Below, piece by piece: positions 1 through 6,022 of a stretch of 6,571 bases of DNA. The notes under the pieces were generated by a model that made no database searches, was not told the DNA's origin, and saw nothing but the letters and a program-made list of their open reading frames with translations. Position 1 is the stretch's first letter. Each line of letters opens with the position of its first letter. Source of the DNA: Spirosoma fluviale. Its GTDB lineage: Bacteria > Bacteroidota > Bacteroidia > Cytophagales > Spirosomataceae. The position numbers were made by a program, and so were the translations under genes. Where the stretch lies: NCBI GenBank assembly GCA_945860325.1, contig CAMARL010000108.1, positions 1 to 6,571 on the forward strand, written 5' to 3'.

Positions 1-324
1 TTATATGAAATTGCGAGGGTTGAAACTTTACGATCGTTAGGAGTAAGCTATAAAGTTTTAGAGGATAACGGAATTGGTTTACCTGTATTTGAGCATTATT
101 CAAAATTTCATGCGCCAGGATTGTATGATGATGAATTGACGGTGATATGTCAAGTTGACCAATTGCCTACCGCTAAAATTCAATTTTCATATCGGATTAA
201 AAATGCTGACGGAGATTTAATTAATGAGGGCAAAACAACATTGGTTTTTATGGATTTGGCGAAGAAAAAAGTTGTAAAATCACCCGAATGGATCATTAAT
301 GCTTTAAAGCCTTATTTTAATTGA
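1..324 (+). CDS. Acyl-CoA thioesterase, hot-dog fold (YbgC/FadM-like), 5'-truncated
   Basis: This is the C-terminal 107 codons of a 4-hydroxybenzoyl-CoA thioesterase-like (4HBT) protein. The frame is open from the first base of the window and ends at TGA 322-324. The family hydrolyses acyl-CoA thioesters to free fatty acid and CoA in the cytoplasm. The visible start (LYEIARVETLRSLGVSYK) matches the long central helix of the hot-dog fold, where family members read roughly 'FE.AR.E.LR..G..Y'. It is followed by the 'APG.YDDEL.V' strand region and the 'GKTTLVFMDLAKKK' strand typical of YbgC/FadM-type enzymes. The N-terminal part of about 30 residues, which carries the usual catalytic Asp, lies outside the window, so the active site cannot be checked. 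TTG at 121 is not a credible start because family similarity continues upstream of it. The stop overlaps the next gene's ATG by one base, which suggests co-transcription and translational coupling. The natural substrate cannot be told from the sequence. Confidence 0.85.
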   Translation, partial: LYEIARVETLRSLGVSYKVLEDNGIGLPVFEHYSKFHAPGLYDDELTVICQVDQLPTAKIQFSYRIKNADGDLINEGKTTLVFMDLAKKKVVKSPEWIINALKPYFN

Positions 325-1247
325 TGAAAAATAATTTACTTAAGGAGATCAAAGCTATTTGGAGAGAATATGAGGAGCATTATGTGCTCTGTCGTATTAT
401 TAGCATATTATATCAAAAGATTTTTCAATTTGATATCGATGTACGAGCTGCTGCTGTTGCCTATAATTTCACTTTAGCTGTTTTCCCAACCATCATTTTC
501 TTGTTCTCCTTATTGCCTTACATGCCCATTGATCATTTGGACCTTAAAATGATTGGATTTTTGAAGGGCACCATTCCCAAAAATCTCCATGGGGATTTGA
601 CTGAATTGATTCGTGAAATAGTGAATAAGAAACGGGGAGGGGTACTTTCTTTTGGTTTTATTTTTGCGTTATATGCTAGTACAAGTGGAATTATGGCTTT
701 GATTAGGTCTTTTAATCTTACCTATAAAACGAATGAAAATAGAGGCTTCATTAAAGAAAGGGTGATCGCTTTGGCCCTTAATTTTTTATTGACCTTCGTT
801 TTATTGATTGCATTTGTTGCTTTTATTATGGGCAATTTTGTGGTAAAAATGTTGGCTAAAAAAGATTTAATAGAATATAATTTCACCTATTATTTGACCA
901 AATCTTTGACTTATTTAAGTATTTTCTCTGTATTCTTTTTTACCATTTCCATTATTTATTATTATGCACCAGCGATTCATAAACGTTGGAAATTTTTTAA
1001 CGCTGGTTCTATTACAGCTTCGATTTTGACTATTTCAGTCACTAATATTTTTTCTTATTATTTGGTTAATTTCGCTAGTTACCATAAAATTTATGGGTCT
1101 ATTGGGTCTTTGATCGCCTTAATGGTTTGGTTGTATTTTATTGCTTTAATCTTGATTGTCGGTTTTGAAATTAATGCGAGTATAGACCAAGTAAAAACCG
1201 AGGATTCTGATCAAGAAAAGGATACTGATTATTTTAATACGTATTAA
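324..1247 (+). CDS. yihY: YihY/BrkB family inner-membrane protein
   Basis: This is a 307-residue polytopic membrane protein of the YihY/virulence factor BrkB family. The family was once called ribonuclease BN (RNase BN), a name now regarded as a misassignment, and its molecular function is unclear. Six hydrophobic segments are visible, at about residues 43-66, 105-127, 146-172, 193-214, 226-249 and 259-283. Family landmarks are the 'RAAAVAYNFTLAVFPT' start of the first segment (41-56), 'NLTYKTNENRGFIKER' (131-146), 'YYYAPA' (212-217) followed by a W-K turn, and the C-terminal 'YGSIGSLIALMVWLY' with 'GFEINA' (257-285). The last 20 or so residues are a charged cytoplasmic tail. I chose ATG 324 over the TTG at 321 because ATG is far more common and overlaps the upstream TGA in a TGATG coupling arrangement. 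No Shine-Dalgarno sequence lies before it. It sits between a thioesterase and a YciO-type gene in a close-packed run. Confidence 0.92.
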   Translation: MKNNLLKEIKAIWREYEEHYVLCRIISILYQKIFQFDIDVRAAAVAYNFTLAVFPTIIFLFSLLPYMPIDHLDLKMIGFLKGTIPKNLHGDLTELIREIVNKKRGGVLSFGFIFALYASTSGIMALIRSFNLTYKTNENRGFIKERVIALALNFLLTFVLLIAFVAFIMGNFVVKMLAKKDLIEYNFTYYLTKSLTYLSIFSVFFFTISIIYYYAPAIHKRWKFFNAGSITASILTISVTNIFSYYLVNFASYHKIYGSIGSLIALMVWLYFIALILIVGFEINASIDQVKTEDSDQEKDTDYFNTY

Positions 1248-1249
1248 TC

Positions 1250-1876
1250 ATGGCAGCCCAACTCATTAAACTGTACGACAAAAATAATTCCATTGATATT
1301 CTTCTTTCCATAGTACAAGTGTTGCAAAAAAATGGGGTAATTATTTACCGTACAGATACCATGTATGCTTTAGGTTGCTTGATTACTTCCCAACAAGCCA
1401 TTCAGCGAATTTGTGACATCAAACAAATTAAGCCCAATAAGAATCGATTTTCATTTATCTGCAGTGACTTAAGTGCGATCGCTAATTATGCAAAAGTTAG
1501 TGATGTGAATTTTAAATTGTTGAAACACTATCTTCCCGGTCCTTATACTTTTGTGTTGCCAGCGAGTTCAAATGTACCTTCAGTCTTGGTTCAAGGAAAA
1601 AAAACGGTGGGGATGCGAATTCCTGATTATCCACCGATGCTTGAGTTGATTAAAGAACTTAATGCTCCTTTATTAACAACTACATTAGTGCACGATGGAT
1701 TGGATGTAGAAGAGTTTACGGATCCTAGTCTTATTTTTGATCGATATAAAAACCAAGTGGATTTAGTTCTTGACGGTGGATTTGGAGGAATTTTCCCTTC
1801 TTCTGTCATTGATTTAACAGAGGAACTGCCAAGCATCATTCGAGAAGGAGCGGGTCCATGTGATGATTTTAAATAA
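1250..1876 (+). CDS. yciO: Sua5/YciO/YrdC family protein, YciO-type
   Basis: This is a 208-residue single-domain YrdC protein. The family includes TsaC/Sua5, which makes threonylcarbamoyl-AMP from threonine, bicarbonate and ATP for the t6A modification of ANN-decoding tRNAs. Visible motifs are 'GVIIYRTDTMYALGC' (29-43), 'PGPYTFVL' (96-103), 'TVGMRIPDYP' (119-128), 'LNAPLLTTTL' (137-146), 'VIDL' (186-189) and 'IIREGAG' (196-202). The YALGC form, the length and the whole pattern from 'LDGGFGG' to 'REG' resemble E. coli YciO more than TsaC. The Sua5 C-terminal extension domain is absent. Odd points are Arg34 where the family usually has Pro (PTDT), and 'KQIKPNKNR' in place of the usual K-G-R segment. 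Because YciO and TsaC may not do the same job, threonylcarbamoyl-AMP synthase activity is plausible but unproven. It starts two bases after the yihY stop, which implies the same transcript. The product should be cytoplasmic. Confidence 0.9.
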   Translation: MAAQLIKLYDKNNSIDILLSIVQVLQKNGVIIYRTDTMYALGCLITSQQAIQRICDIKQIKPNKNRFSFICSDLSAIANYAKVSDVNFKLLKHYLPGPYTFVLPASSNVPSVLVQGKKTVGMRIPDYPPMLELIKELNAPLLTTTLVHDGLDVEEFTDPSLIFDRYKNQVDLVLDGGFGGIFPSSVIDLTEELPSIIREGAGPCDDFK

Positions 1877-1883
1877 ATCACCA
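1861..1883. terminator. Weak candidate hairpin over two convergent stop codons
   Basis: TGATTT (1864-1869) and AAATCA (1875-1880) form a perfect 6-bp inverted repeat with a 5-base loop. After one mismatch it is extended by TG/CA (1861-1862 with 1882-1883). It covers the TAA of the YciO-type gene and the stop of the acyltransferase on the other strand. The stem is AT-rich and no strong T-tract follows on either strand, so it would be a poor intrinsic terminator. I list it because no other termination signal fits in the one-base gap between the genes. Confidence 0.2.
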
Positions 1884-2744
1884 TTTAATCGTTGCATTTA
1901 CTGGTTTTTCGTGTTTCCAGCGTTTGTGTGACCATAAATATTGATTTGGGTATTTTAAAACTGATTTCTCTAACCTTCTGGCAAAAAGTTCAATAATTGC
2001 TCCTTTTTCAACGTTTTCATATGATGGCTGGATTAGTTCTTCAAAACTCATTGTATAATACCCTCTTTTTATTCTGATTAATTCGACAAAAATGACAGGA
2101 TATTGATATTCCCTAGCAAATCTTTCCATTCCAGTAAAAAACCCGGTTGGTTGATTTAGAAAATTCGTCCAGTAAGCACTTTCAGGTTTAGAAGGTGATT
2201 GGTCGGCGGCTAAACAAATGGCTCTCGGTATATTTTTTCTATCTCTTGCTAAAACGACAGTTTCACGCTTCTCTATTAATACATTACTCCCAAACCTTGA
2301 CCGCACCCAAAATGTAAAATCATTAAACAATGGACTTGAGAGTTTTTGGTAGACAATATCATATAAGTTTTCTGAGAGAGCTAGTCGTTGCACCGCCCAT
2401 TCCCAATTACCCTGATGTCCCCCAACTAAAACAACCGGTATCCCTTTGTCTAGGTAGTTGGTGATAATTTGTTCATTCACCAAATTCACTCTACCTAGCA
2501 TTTCTTTTTTGCTAATAGCTGATCCCCTAAAAAATTCCACCATTAGATCCGTAAAATACCCATAGAATTTTATGGTTAATGCGTTTACTTGTGAGTTACT
2601 AAGCTCAGGAAATGAGTTTTTTATATTATTGGCAATGACTTTTTTACGATAAGAAAAAACAAAATAGAGCAACCATTTTGACAAGGTAGCTATCCGATAC
2701 AAAACAAATAGGGGTAAATGGCCGATTAATTTTAAAAAAAACAT
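1878..2744 (-). CDS. Lipid A biosynthesis acyltransferase (HtrB/LpxL family)
   Basis: This is a 288-residue protein of the HtrB/LpxL lysophospholipid acyltransferase superfamily. Such enzymes transfer an acyl chain from acyl-ACP to a lipid A precursor (secondary acylation) at the cytoplasmic face of the inner membrane. The N-terminal 30 residues or so are hydrophobic with a basic end (SYRKK), fitting a membrane anchor. The catalytic HX4E motif is HQGNWE at residues 110-115 (bases 2400-2417). Other landmarks are 'AADQSP' (179-184), the 'PTGFFTGMERFAREYQYPV' acyl-donor region (199-217) and the C-terminal 'WSHKRWKHEKP' (271-281), matching the family's WxHRRWK ending. Length is close to the usual 290-310. 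The start is an ATG complementary to 2742-2744, preceded by a pyrimidine-rich leader with no Shine-Dalgarno sequence. It converges on the YciO-type gene with one base between the stops and diverges from the WbqC-like gene. The exact acceptor lipid cannot be told, and acylation of another lipid is possible. Confidence 0.88.
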   Translation of the reverse strand: MFFLKLIGHLPLFVLYRIATLSKWLLYFVFSYRKKVIANNIKNSFPELSNSQVNALTIKFYGYFTDLMVEFFRGSAISKKEMLGRVNLVNEQIITNYLDKGIPVVLVGGHQGNWEWAVQRLALSENLYDIVYQKLSSPLFNDFTFWVRSRFGSNVLIEKRETVVLARDRKNIPRAICLAADQSPSKPESAYWTNFLNQPTGFFTGMERFAREYQYPVIFVELIRIKRGYYTMSFEELIQPSYENVEKGAIIELFARRLEKSVLKYPNQYLWSHKRWKHEKPVNATIKW

Positions 2745-2808
2745 AGGAGAACTTTAAGAGTATGCCATCATTAACATGTAATTTTACAAATATCCGATTA
2801 TTTTTTCA
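2745..2808. promoter_or_regulatory. Divergent intergenic region likely holding two promoters
   Basis: This 64-bp AT-rich gap lies between the divergent acyltransferase (-) and WbqC-like (+) genes, so promoters for both should lie here or just inside the genes. Bacteroidota promoters usually resemble TTG, then about 19 bases, then TAnnTTTG. The nearest -7-like matches I see are TAATTTTA at 2779-2786 on the + strand and GATATTTG on the - strand (complement of 2788-2795). Neither has a well-placed TTG upstream, so no precise promoter can be called. An in-frame TAA at 2779-2781 rules out an upstream ATG extension of the WbqC-like gene. Confidence 0.4.
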
Positions 2809-2827
2809 ATGCACATTGAAATTCAAT
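2804..2827. repeat. Alternating inverted repeats across the WbqC-like start codon
   Basis: TTTCAATG (2804-2811) and CATTGAAA (2814-2821) are perfect 8-bp inverted arms separated by two bases. A third unit, TTCAAT (2822-2827), pairs with the second (ATTGAA 2815-2820) around a single base. The 6-mer TTCAAT therefore occurs three times in alternating orientation, and the ATG at 2809-2811 lies within the first arm. This could act as a protein operator or as an mRNA hairpin that hides the start codon. The repeat is seen directly; a role is inference, and AT-rich sequence makes short palindromes fairly common. Confidence 0.4.
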
Positions 2828-3405
2828 ATTTGCCCTGTTTGGAATATGTAAGTTTATTGATTCATTCGAATCATGTTGAGTTTGAAGTGATGGAAAACTT
2901 TCCAAAACAAACTTTTCGTAATCGGACTTATTTATTAGGAGCCAATGGAATGGAATGTTTAACCGTGCCAACAATACGTTTGACCGGCCAAAAAGTATTA
3001 ACTAAAGATATTAGAATCGATTATTTTCAAGATTGGCAGCGTCGGCATATGGGGGCAATTCGAGCGGGATATGGGAAAGCACCATTTTTTGAATATTTTG
3101 AGCCATATATTAGCGATATTTTTGCGAAAAAAAATAAATTTTTAGTAGATTTAAATATTGATTTCATTCAGTTAATCATGAAAATTTTGAATGTAGAGTT
3201 TACTTATACCTTTACAGATCAATTTTGCTCAACGAATTATCTGAGTTATTGGAATCAAATAAATGCCAAGCAAGATTGGCAATTAAGAACTAATTTTAAA
3301 TCGATTCCCTATCGACAATGTTTTGGTGATTCATTCGTTCCCAATTTATCTATTTTGGATTTATTAATGAACCATGGAAAGGAATCAAGAAATATTTTAA
3401 GTTAA
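2809..3405 (+). CDS. WbqC-like family protein
   Basis: This 198-residue protein matches the WbqC-like family, named after a gene in an O-antigen cluster and common as a single-copy gene in Bacteroidota. Its biochemical function is not established to my knowledge. Family landmarks are 'QYLPCLEYVSLL' near the N-terminus, 'ENFPKQTFRNRTYLLGANG' (29-47), 'DIRIDYFQDWQRRH' (67-80), 'APFFEYFEPY' (91-100) and the C-terminal 'FVPNLSILDLLMNHG' (176-190). Length is near the family norm of about 200, and there is no signal peptide or membrane segment, so the product is likely cytoplasmic. The start at ATG 2809 is fixed by an in-frame stop just upstream and by the conserved N-terminal strand beginning almost at once. 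An inverted repeat covers the start codon. The gene stands between a divergent lipid acyltransferase and clpC rather than in a visible polysaccharide cluster. The 64-bp gap to clpC would allow either read-through or a separate promoter. Confidence 0.85.
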   Translation: MHIEIQYLPCLEYVSLLIHSNHVEFEVMENFPKQTFRNRTYLLGANGMECLTVPTIRLTGQKVLTKDIRIDYFQDWQRRHMGAIRAGYGKAPFFEYFEPYISDIFAKKNKFLVDLNIDFIQLIMKILNVEFTYTFTDQFCSTNYLSYWNQINAKQDWQLRTNFKSIPYRQCFGDSFVPNLSILDLLMNHGKESRNILS

Positions 3406-3469
3406 TTTCGTTAATATTGAACAAATAGATATTGAGATGTGTTTTTCCCAATAGATAAAAAGAAATCAT
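3406..3469 (+). promoter_or_regulatory. Leader region upstream of clpC, weak promoter candidate
   Basis: This 64-bp AT-rich gap precedes clpC. A TTG at 3417-3419 lies 18 bases before TGTGTTTT (3438-3445), which only partly matches the Bacteroidota TAnnTTTG element. ATATTGA occurs twice (3414-3420 and 3429-3435), as does AATAGAT (3424-3430 and 3450-3456). No CIRCE-type or CtsR-type heat-shock operator is obvious, and no stable hairpin terminator follows the WbqC-like stop. The last bases before the ATG are A-rich (ATAAAAAGAAAT) rather than a Shine-Dalgarno sequence, as is common in Bacteroidota. Confidence 0.25.
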
Positions 3470-6013
3470 ATGGAAGCAAAGTTTTCAAATAAAGTTAAAG
3501 AAGTGATTTCGCTAGCACGCGAAGAAGCATTGAGATTAGGACATGATTATATCGGGACAGAGCATTTGATGTTAGGAATGATTCGTGATGGAGAAAGTTC
3601 CGGTGTTGAATTATTATTAAAATCAGGCGTTTCATTAGATCAATTACGTCAAAGTATTGAGCATTCAACTGCATCCACCACCAAATCTACTTTTGATAAG
3701 CAGAATTTATTAAATATTCCCTTGACGAAGCAAGCCGAAAAAGTTTTGCGTCTTACTTACCTTGAGGCCAAGTATTTTAAAACGAATTTAGTTGAAACGG
3801 ATCATTTGTTAATGGCAATTCTTAGAGATGAAGATAATGTGGCGACACAGATCTTAGAAAAATATCAGGTTTATTATGATTTAATTAAAGAAATGGTTGA
3901 TTTTCAGTCGAGTACTGGTCAAGATATTTCGCCTAAATCTTCGTCAGATACGGATGATAATGATGACGATAGTCGTCTTTATTCAGGCTCAGCGTCTAAT
4001 ACACCAGGAGGTACTTCTGCCAGTGGAACCAAAGGAGCTGAAAAAAGTAAGACGCCAGTTTTGGACAATTTTGGACGCGATTTAACCAAAATCGCTGAAA
4101 ATGGTAAATTAGATCCGATTGTAGGTCGTGAGAAAGAAATTGAACGTGTGGCACAAATTTTGTCGAGACGTAAAAAGAATAATCCCATTTTAATTGGTGA
4201 GCCCGGAGTGGGTAAAACAGCCATCGCTGAAGGATTGGCATTACGTATCATCCAGAAAAAGGTTTCTAGAGTGTTGTTTGGAAAGCGTGTAGTTACTTTA
4301 GATTTAGCTTCTCTGGTCGCTGGAACTAAATATCGTGGACAGTTTGAGGAGCGGATGAAGGCGGTGATGAATGAATTAGAAAAGTCGACCGACGTGATTT
4401 TGTTTATTGATGAATTGCATACTATTGTGGGTGCTGGTGGTGCTTCGGGTTCATTAGATGCTTCCAATATGTTTAAACCTTCGTTGTCAAGAGGGGATAT
4501 TCAGGTTATTGGAGCAACTACGTTAGATGAATACCGACAATACATCGAGAAAGATGGTGCATTAGCGCGTAGATTTCAAACGGTTATGGTGGATGCGACG
4601 ACCATCGACGAGACGATTGAAATATTAAACAACATTAAAGATAAATACGAGGAGCATCATCATGTGATTTATACTCCTGAATCCATTATTTCAGCGGTAA
4701 AATTATCGGATCGGTATATATCGGATCGTTTTCTGCCAGATAAGGCAATTGACGTAATGGATGAAGTAGGTGCGCGAGTACACATTTCTAATATCAATGT
4801 TCCTGCCGATATTGTGGCATTAGAAAATCAAATTGAGCTTGTCAAAAAAGAGAAGAATCAAGTTGTAAAATCTCAAAAATATGAGGAAGCTGCACAATTG
4901 CGTGACCGGGAGAAAAAATTAATTGACCAATTAGAAAAAGCTAAGCAGATTTGGGATGAGGAGTCGAAGAAACAAAAATTCACGGTTACTGAGGAGCATG
5001 TGGCAGAAGTAATTGCGCAAATGACGGGTATTCCGGTGAATCGTGTAGCAGCCAAAGAGGGGGATAAATTGTTAAAGATGGAAGAGGAGCTAAGCAAACA
5101 TGTGATTGGCCAAGCGGATGCTGTTAAAAAATTAGTTAAAGCGATTCAACGAACTAGAGTGGGTCTTAAGGATCCTCAAAAACCGATTGGTTCATTCATC
5201 TTTTTAGGACCTACGGGAGTTGGAAAGACTGAAATGGCCAAGGTTCTGGCTACTTATTTGTTTGATAAAGATGATGCACTTGTTCGTATCGACATGAGTG
5301 AATACATGGAGAAATTTAGTGTTTCTAGGTTAGTTGGCGCGCCTCCAGGCTATGTAGGATATGAAGAAGGAGGTCAGTTGACCGAGAAGGTTCGTCGCAA
5401 ACCTTATTCCGTTATTTTACTTGACGAAATTGAAAAAGCGCACCCTGATGTATTCAATTTACTTTTACAAGTTTTGGATGATGGTATTCTAACGGACGGA
5501 TTAGGTAGGCGAGTTGATTTTAGGAATACAATCATCATTATGACCTCCAATATTGGGGCTAGGGATTTGAAAGATTTCGGATCCGGAATTGGTTTTTCAA
5601 CCAAATCGAAGTCAGATAATTTGGATGAACAGGCCAGGTCAACCATCCAGAATGCATTGAAAAAGGCGTTTGCTCCAGAATTTATCAATAGGCTAGATGA
5701 TATTATCATTTTCAATTCTTTAGAAAAGGCTGATTTACATAAGATTATCGATTTAATGTTAATTAAATTAAAAGCCCGTTTAGTTAATTTAGGCTATGAA
5801 GTTAATTTGACAGAAAAGGCTAAAGATTTTATAGCGGATAAGGGATATGATCCACAATATGGGGCGAGACCTCTTAATCGGGCAATTCAAAAATATTTAG
5901 AGGATTTATTAGCTGAAGAAATATTAAAAGGGCCATTAGAAGAAGGCGAATTAATTGAGGCGGATTATGAAGAAAATGCTGAGCAAATAAGCTTAGTTAG
6001 AAAAAAAGTATAA
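3470..6013 (+). CDS. clpC: ATP-dependent Clp protease ATPase subunit ClpC
   Basis: This is a complete 847-residue Hsp100 unfoldase that threads proteins into the ClpP peptidase in the cytoplasm. The order is two N-terminal Clp-N repeats (about 5-62 and 80-145), a Ser/Asp/Gly-rich linker (about 147-195), then AAA+ domain 1 with Walker A GEPGVGKT (243-250), pore loop KYRG (287-290), Walker B ILFIDE (310-315) and arginines at 367-368. A short middle domain carries a UVR-type coiled coil, YEEAAQLRDRE (471-481), which marks ClpC rather than ClpB. AAA+ domain 2 has Walker A GPTGVGKT (580-587), pore loop GYVG (627-630), Walker B VILLDE (648-653), sensor-1 TSN (692-694), the ClpP-docking loop IGF (707-709), FINRLD (738-743) and sensor-2 GAR (798-800). 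All key ATPase residues are present. The start fits the family N-terminus (FSNKVKEVISLAREEA). No mcsA, mcsB, ctsR or clpP lies in view. fabG follows after nine bases, suggesting a shared transcript. Confidence 0.97.
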   Translation: MEAKFSNKVKEVISLAREEALRLGHDYIGTEHLMLGMIRDGESSGVELLLKSGVSLDQLRQSIEHSTASTTKSTFDKQNLLNIPLTKQAEKVLRLTYLEAKYFKTNLVETDHLLMAILRDEDNVATQILEKYQVYYDLIKEMVDFQSSTGQDISPKSSSDTDDNDDDSRLYSGSASNTPGGTSASGTKGAEKSKTPVLDNFGRDLTKIAENGKLDPIVGREKEIERVAQILSRRKKNNPILIGEPGVGKTAIAEGLALRIIQKKVSRVLFGKRVVTLDLASLVAGTKYRGQFEERMKAVMNELEKSTDVILFIDELHTIVGAGGASGSLDASNMFKPSLSRGDIQVIGATTLDEYRQYIEKDGALARRFQTVMVDATTIDETIEILNNIKDKYEEHHHVIYTPESIISAVKLSDRYISDRFLPDKAIDVMDEVGARVHISNINVPADIVALENQIELVKKEKNQVVKSQKYEEAAQLRDREKKLIDQLEKAKQIWDEESKKQKFTVTEEHVAEVIAQMTGIPVNRVAAKEGDKLLKMEEELSKHVIGQADAVKKLVKAIQRTRVGLKDPQKPIGSFIFLGPTGVGKTEMAKVLATYLFDKDDALVRIDMSEYMEKFSVSRLVGAPPGYVGYEEGGQLTEKVRRKPYSVILLDEIEKAHPDVFNLLLQVLDDGILTDGLGRRVDFRNTIIIMTSNIGARDLKDFGSGIGFSTKSKSDNLDEQARSTIQNALKKAFAPEFINRLDDIIIFNSLEKADLHKIIDLMLIKLKARLVNLGYEVNLTEKAKDFIADKGYDPQYGARPLNRAIQKYLEDLLAEEILKGPLEEGELIEADYEENAEQISLVRKKV

Positions 6014-6022
6014 TTATTTTTT

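Noticed and set aside
121..324. A separate 67-codon gene starting at TTG 121
   Set aside because: The frame stays open to the window edge and the upstream residues continue the hot-dog thioesterase match, so it is part of a truncated longer gene.
1627..1884. An 85-codon minus-strand frame over the end of the YciO-type gene
   Set aside because: It is antisense to conserved YrdC motifs, overlaps the end of the acyltransferase gene, and resembles no known protein.
3414..3456. Short direct repeats ATATTGA and AATAGAT in the clpC leader as a possible iteron or operator set
   Set aside because: The units are only 7 bp, AT-rich, and occur twice each with unrelated spacing, which is compatible with chance.
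3979..4467. A 162-codon open frame on the minus strand inside clpC
   Set aside because: It lies wholly antisense to strongly conserved AAA+ coding sequence, shows no recognisable domain, and has the composition expected of a shadow frame.
4704..4728. A 10-bp direct repeat, TATCGGATCG, twice with 15-bp spacing
   Set aside because: It encodes the conserved ClpC stretch LSDRYISDRF, in which Ser-Asp-Arg occurs twice, so codon use explains the repeat.
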